Source of the DNA: an uncultured Oscillospiraceae bacterium | Lineage (GTDB): Bacteria > Bacillota > Clostridia > Oscillospirales > Oscillospiraceae | Direction: 5' to 3' | Length of the DNA stretch: 15,376 bases | Assembly: GCA_949093475.1 (NCBI GenBank) | Contig: CARXAY010000009.1 | Location: 1-15,376 of the forward strand | Shown: one piece after another, positions 14,668 to 15,376 of the stretch | Position numbering within the stretch: position 1 is the first letter of the stretch | How the letters are laid out: the number at the start of each line of letters is the position of its first letter | Notes under the pieces: model-generated | What the model was told of the DNA's origin: nothing | The model's input: the letters and a program-made list of their open reading frames with translations, nothing else | Database searches by the model: none | Translations under genes and position numbers: made by a program

Positions 14668-15376
14668 GCGTCCCACTCTCCTTTGTAGATGGTGTGCCGC
14701 TTCAGGTAGTCGAACCACTGCTTGTAAGGCTCGCGCTGGAAGTGGACGCCGTCGGCCACGCTCTCATAGGGCGGCTCGCCGGTCTCGTCGGTCAGCTCCT
14801 CCGCCGGATCGACCAAAAATACGTGCTTTTCTTGGGCAACCTCCCGCAAAATGTCATTATAGACCTGCAAATGGCCGTTTTCGATATAGTCTGCGATCCC
14901 CTTTTCCCGGCACTTCTTCTCGTTCACAGGGATAAGAAGCTGGATATAAATGGTGGCGTCGGGCTGCTGGGCGCGGATATCGTCCACTAACTTGGCGAAG
15001 TGGTCGTGGTAGCCCGTGTCGTTGTTCATGCCCAGCTCATTGACCCCAAGGCTCACATACACCTTCTTGTATTCGCCTTTTTCCAGCGCGTCCAACACCT
15101 TCATCTTCTGTCCTTTGTAGGTGATGTCCTTTTTCTCTACCTGAAAGACGCTCAGGCCCGTGTGGACAATGAACTCGCCGTTTTTGATGCCGCTGTAAAG
15201 GCGGAAACCGTCGATGCGGGAGTCGCCGATGAAGGCCGCGTCGTCAAAGTAGCTGTCCTCCACCGCCTCCGTCTCGGGCACAGGGCTTGCAAAGTCATAG
15301 TCCTCCCCCGCCGCCATGCCCGCGCCGTAGGTCTCCGGCGCAGGGGTCGGAGTGGGCGTGGGGGTCGGCGTCGGCG
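14664..15376 (-). CDS. SGNH/GDSL-like hydrolase, 5' end beyond window
   Basis: 236 residues are visible and the frame stays open to the right edge, so the true start is outside. The first visible residues are a Pro-Thr linker (five PT pairs, then PAPETYG), which normally follows a signal peptide or membrane anchor. The Met at 15317 is therefore internal. Counting from that Met, SGNH landmarks are present: block I GDS with the nucleophile Ser33 (FIGDSRIDGF), a block II-like Gly54 (HTGLSV), block III GVNE with Asn93 (VSLGVNELG), and block V DGVH with Asp189 and His192. Family knowledge: SGNH enzymes are esterases or acyltransferases that act on O-acyl groups of sugars or lipids; the substrate here is unknown. 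With the coupled DUF4358-like lipoprotein, a role in acylation or deacylation of a surface polymer is a reasonable inference. The stop TGA overlaps the next ATG. Confidence 0.85.
   Translation of the reverse strand, partial: PTPTPTPTPTPAPETYGAGMAAGEDYDFASPVPETEAVEDSYFDDAAFIGDSRIDGFRLYSGIKNGEFIVHTGLSVFQVEKKDITYKGQKMKVLDALEKGEYKKVYVSLGVNELGMNNDTGYHDHFAKLVDDIRAQQPDATIYIQLLIPVNEKKCREKGIADYIENGHLQVYNDILREVAQEKHVFLVDPAEELTDETGEPPYESVADGVHFQREPYKQWFDYLKRHTIYKGEWDA
14678..14684 (-). promoter_or_regulatory. Ribosome binding site of the DUF4358-like lipoprotein
   Basis: AAAGGAG lies ten bases before the ATG at 14667, inside the end of the SGNH gene. It decides the start in favour of 14667 over 14718, which lacks a comparable site. 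Confidence 0.8.

Noticed and set aside
14668..14718. Earlier ATG at 14718 as start of the DUF4358-like lipoprotein
   Set aside because: It would add 17 polar residues before a clear lipoprotein signal peptide, and the good ribosome site and ATGA overlap both favour 14667.
14004..14990. Plus-strand open frame of 328 codons
   Set aside because: It is antisense to two well-supported genes, with a Pro/Arg/Ser-rich product typical of a shadow in GC-rich DNA.

Overview
The window looks like a chromosomal stretch from a GC-rich Gram-positive Clostridia-type bacterium, perhaps a gut Oscillospirales relative. The basis is GGAG-type ribosome sites, a lipoprotein with a DUF4358-type C-terminus beside an SGNH/GDSL-type protein, and a very large secreted repeat protein with bacterial Ig-like segments. 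The taxonomic guess is inference only. All genes I can support lie on the minus strand, so they read from high to low coordinates.

Region 1 (14203-15376) is the end of an operon. A 5'-truncated SGNH/GDSL-like hydrolase, tethered by a Pro-Thr linker, overlaps by four bases (ATGA) a small DUF4358-like lipoprotein. Both probably act at the outer face of the membrane. A strong intrinsic terminator at 14105-14141 closes the operon.

Region 2 (13820-14202) is intergenic. It holds that terminator, two related clusters of a TGTGGAA heptamer, a plausible sigma-A promoter (TTGCAT, 17 bases, CATAAT), a leader of about 125 bases with one hairpin, and the ribosome site of the next gene.

Region 3 (1-13819) is one uninterrupted reading frame of 4606 codons that runs off the left edge without a stop. 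It starts with a signal peptide, followed by an unrecognised N-terminal domain, acidic low-complexity linkers and Ig-like segments. It then carries 28 RCC1-type repeats. These fall into four groups of exactly seven, so I predict four complete seven-bladed beta-propellers in one exported chain. Propellers B and C are separated by about 1000 residues of mostly beta-type sequence, and propeller C has a large, probably helical insertion between its third and fourth blades. Repeated sequence at the start of each propeller and in the linkers suggests growth by duplication of propeller-plus-linker units. The anchor or sorting region would lie beyond the window.

The very long open frames on the plus strand across 1-13819 are antisense shadows. 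They exist because the giant gene almost never uses TTA, CTA or TCA codons.
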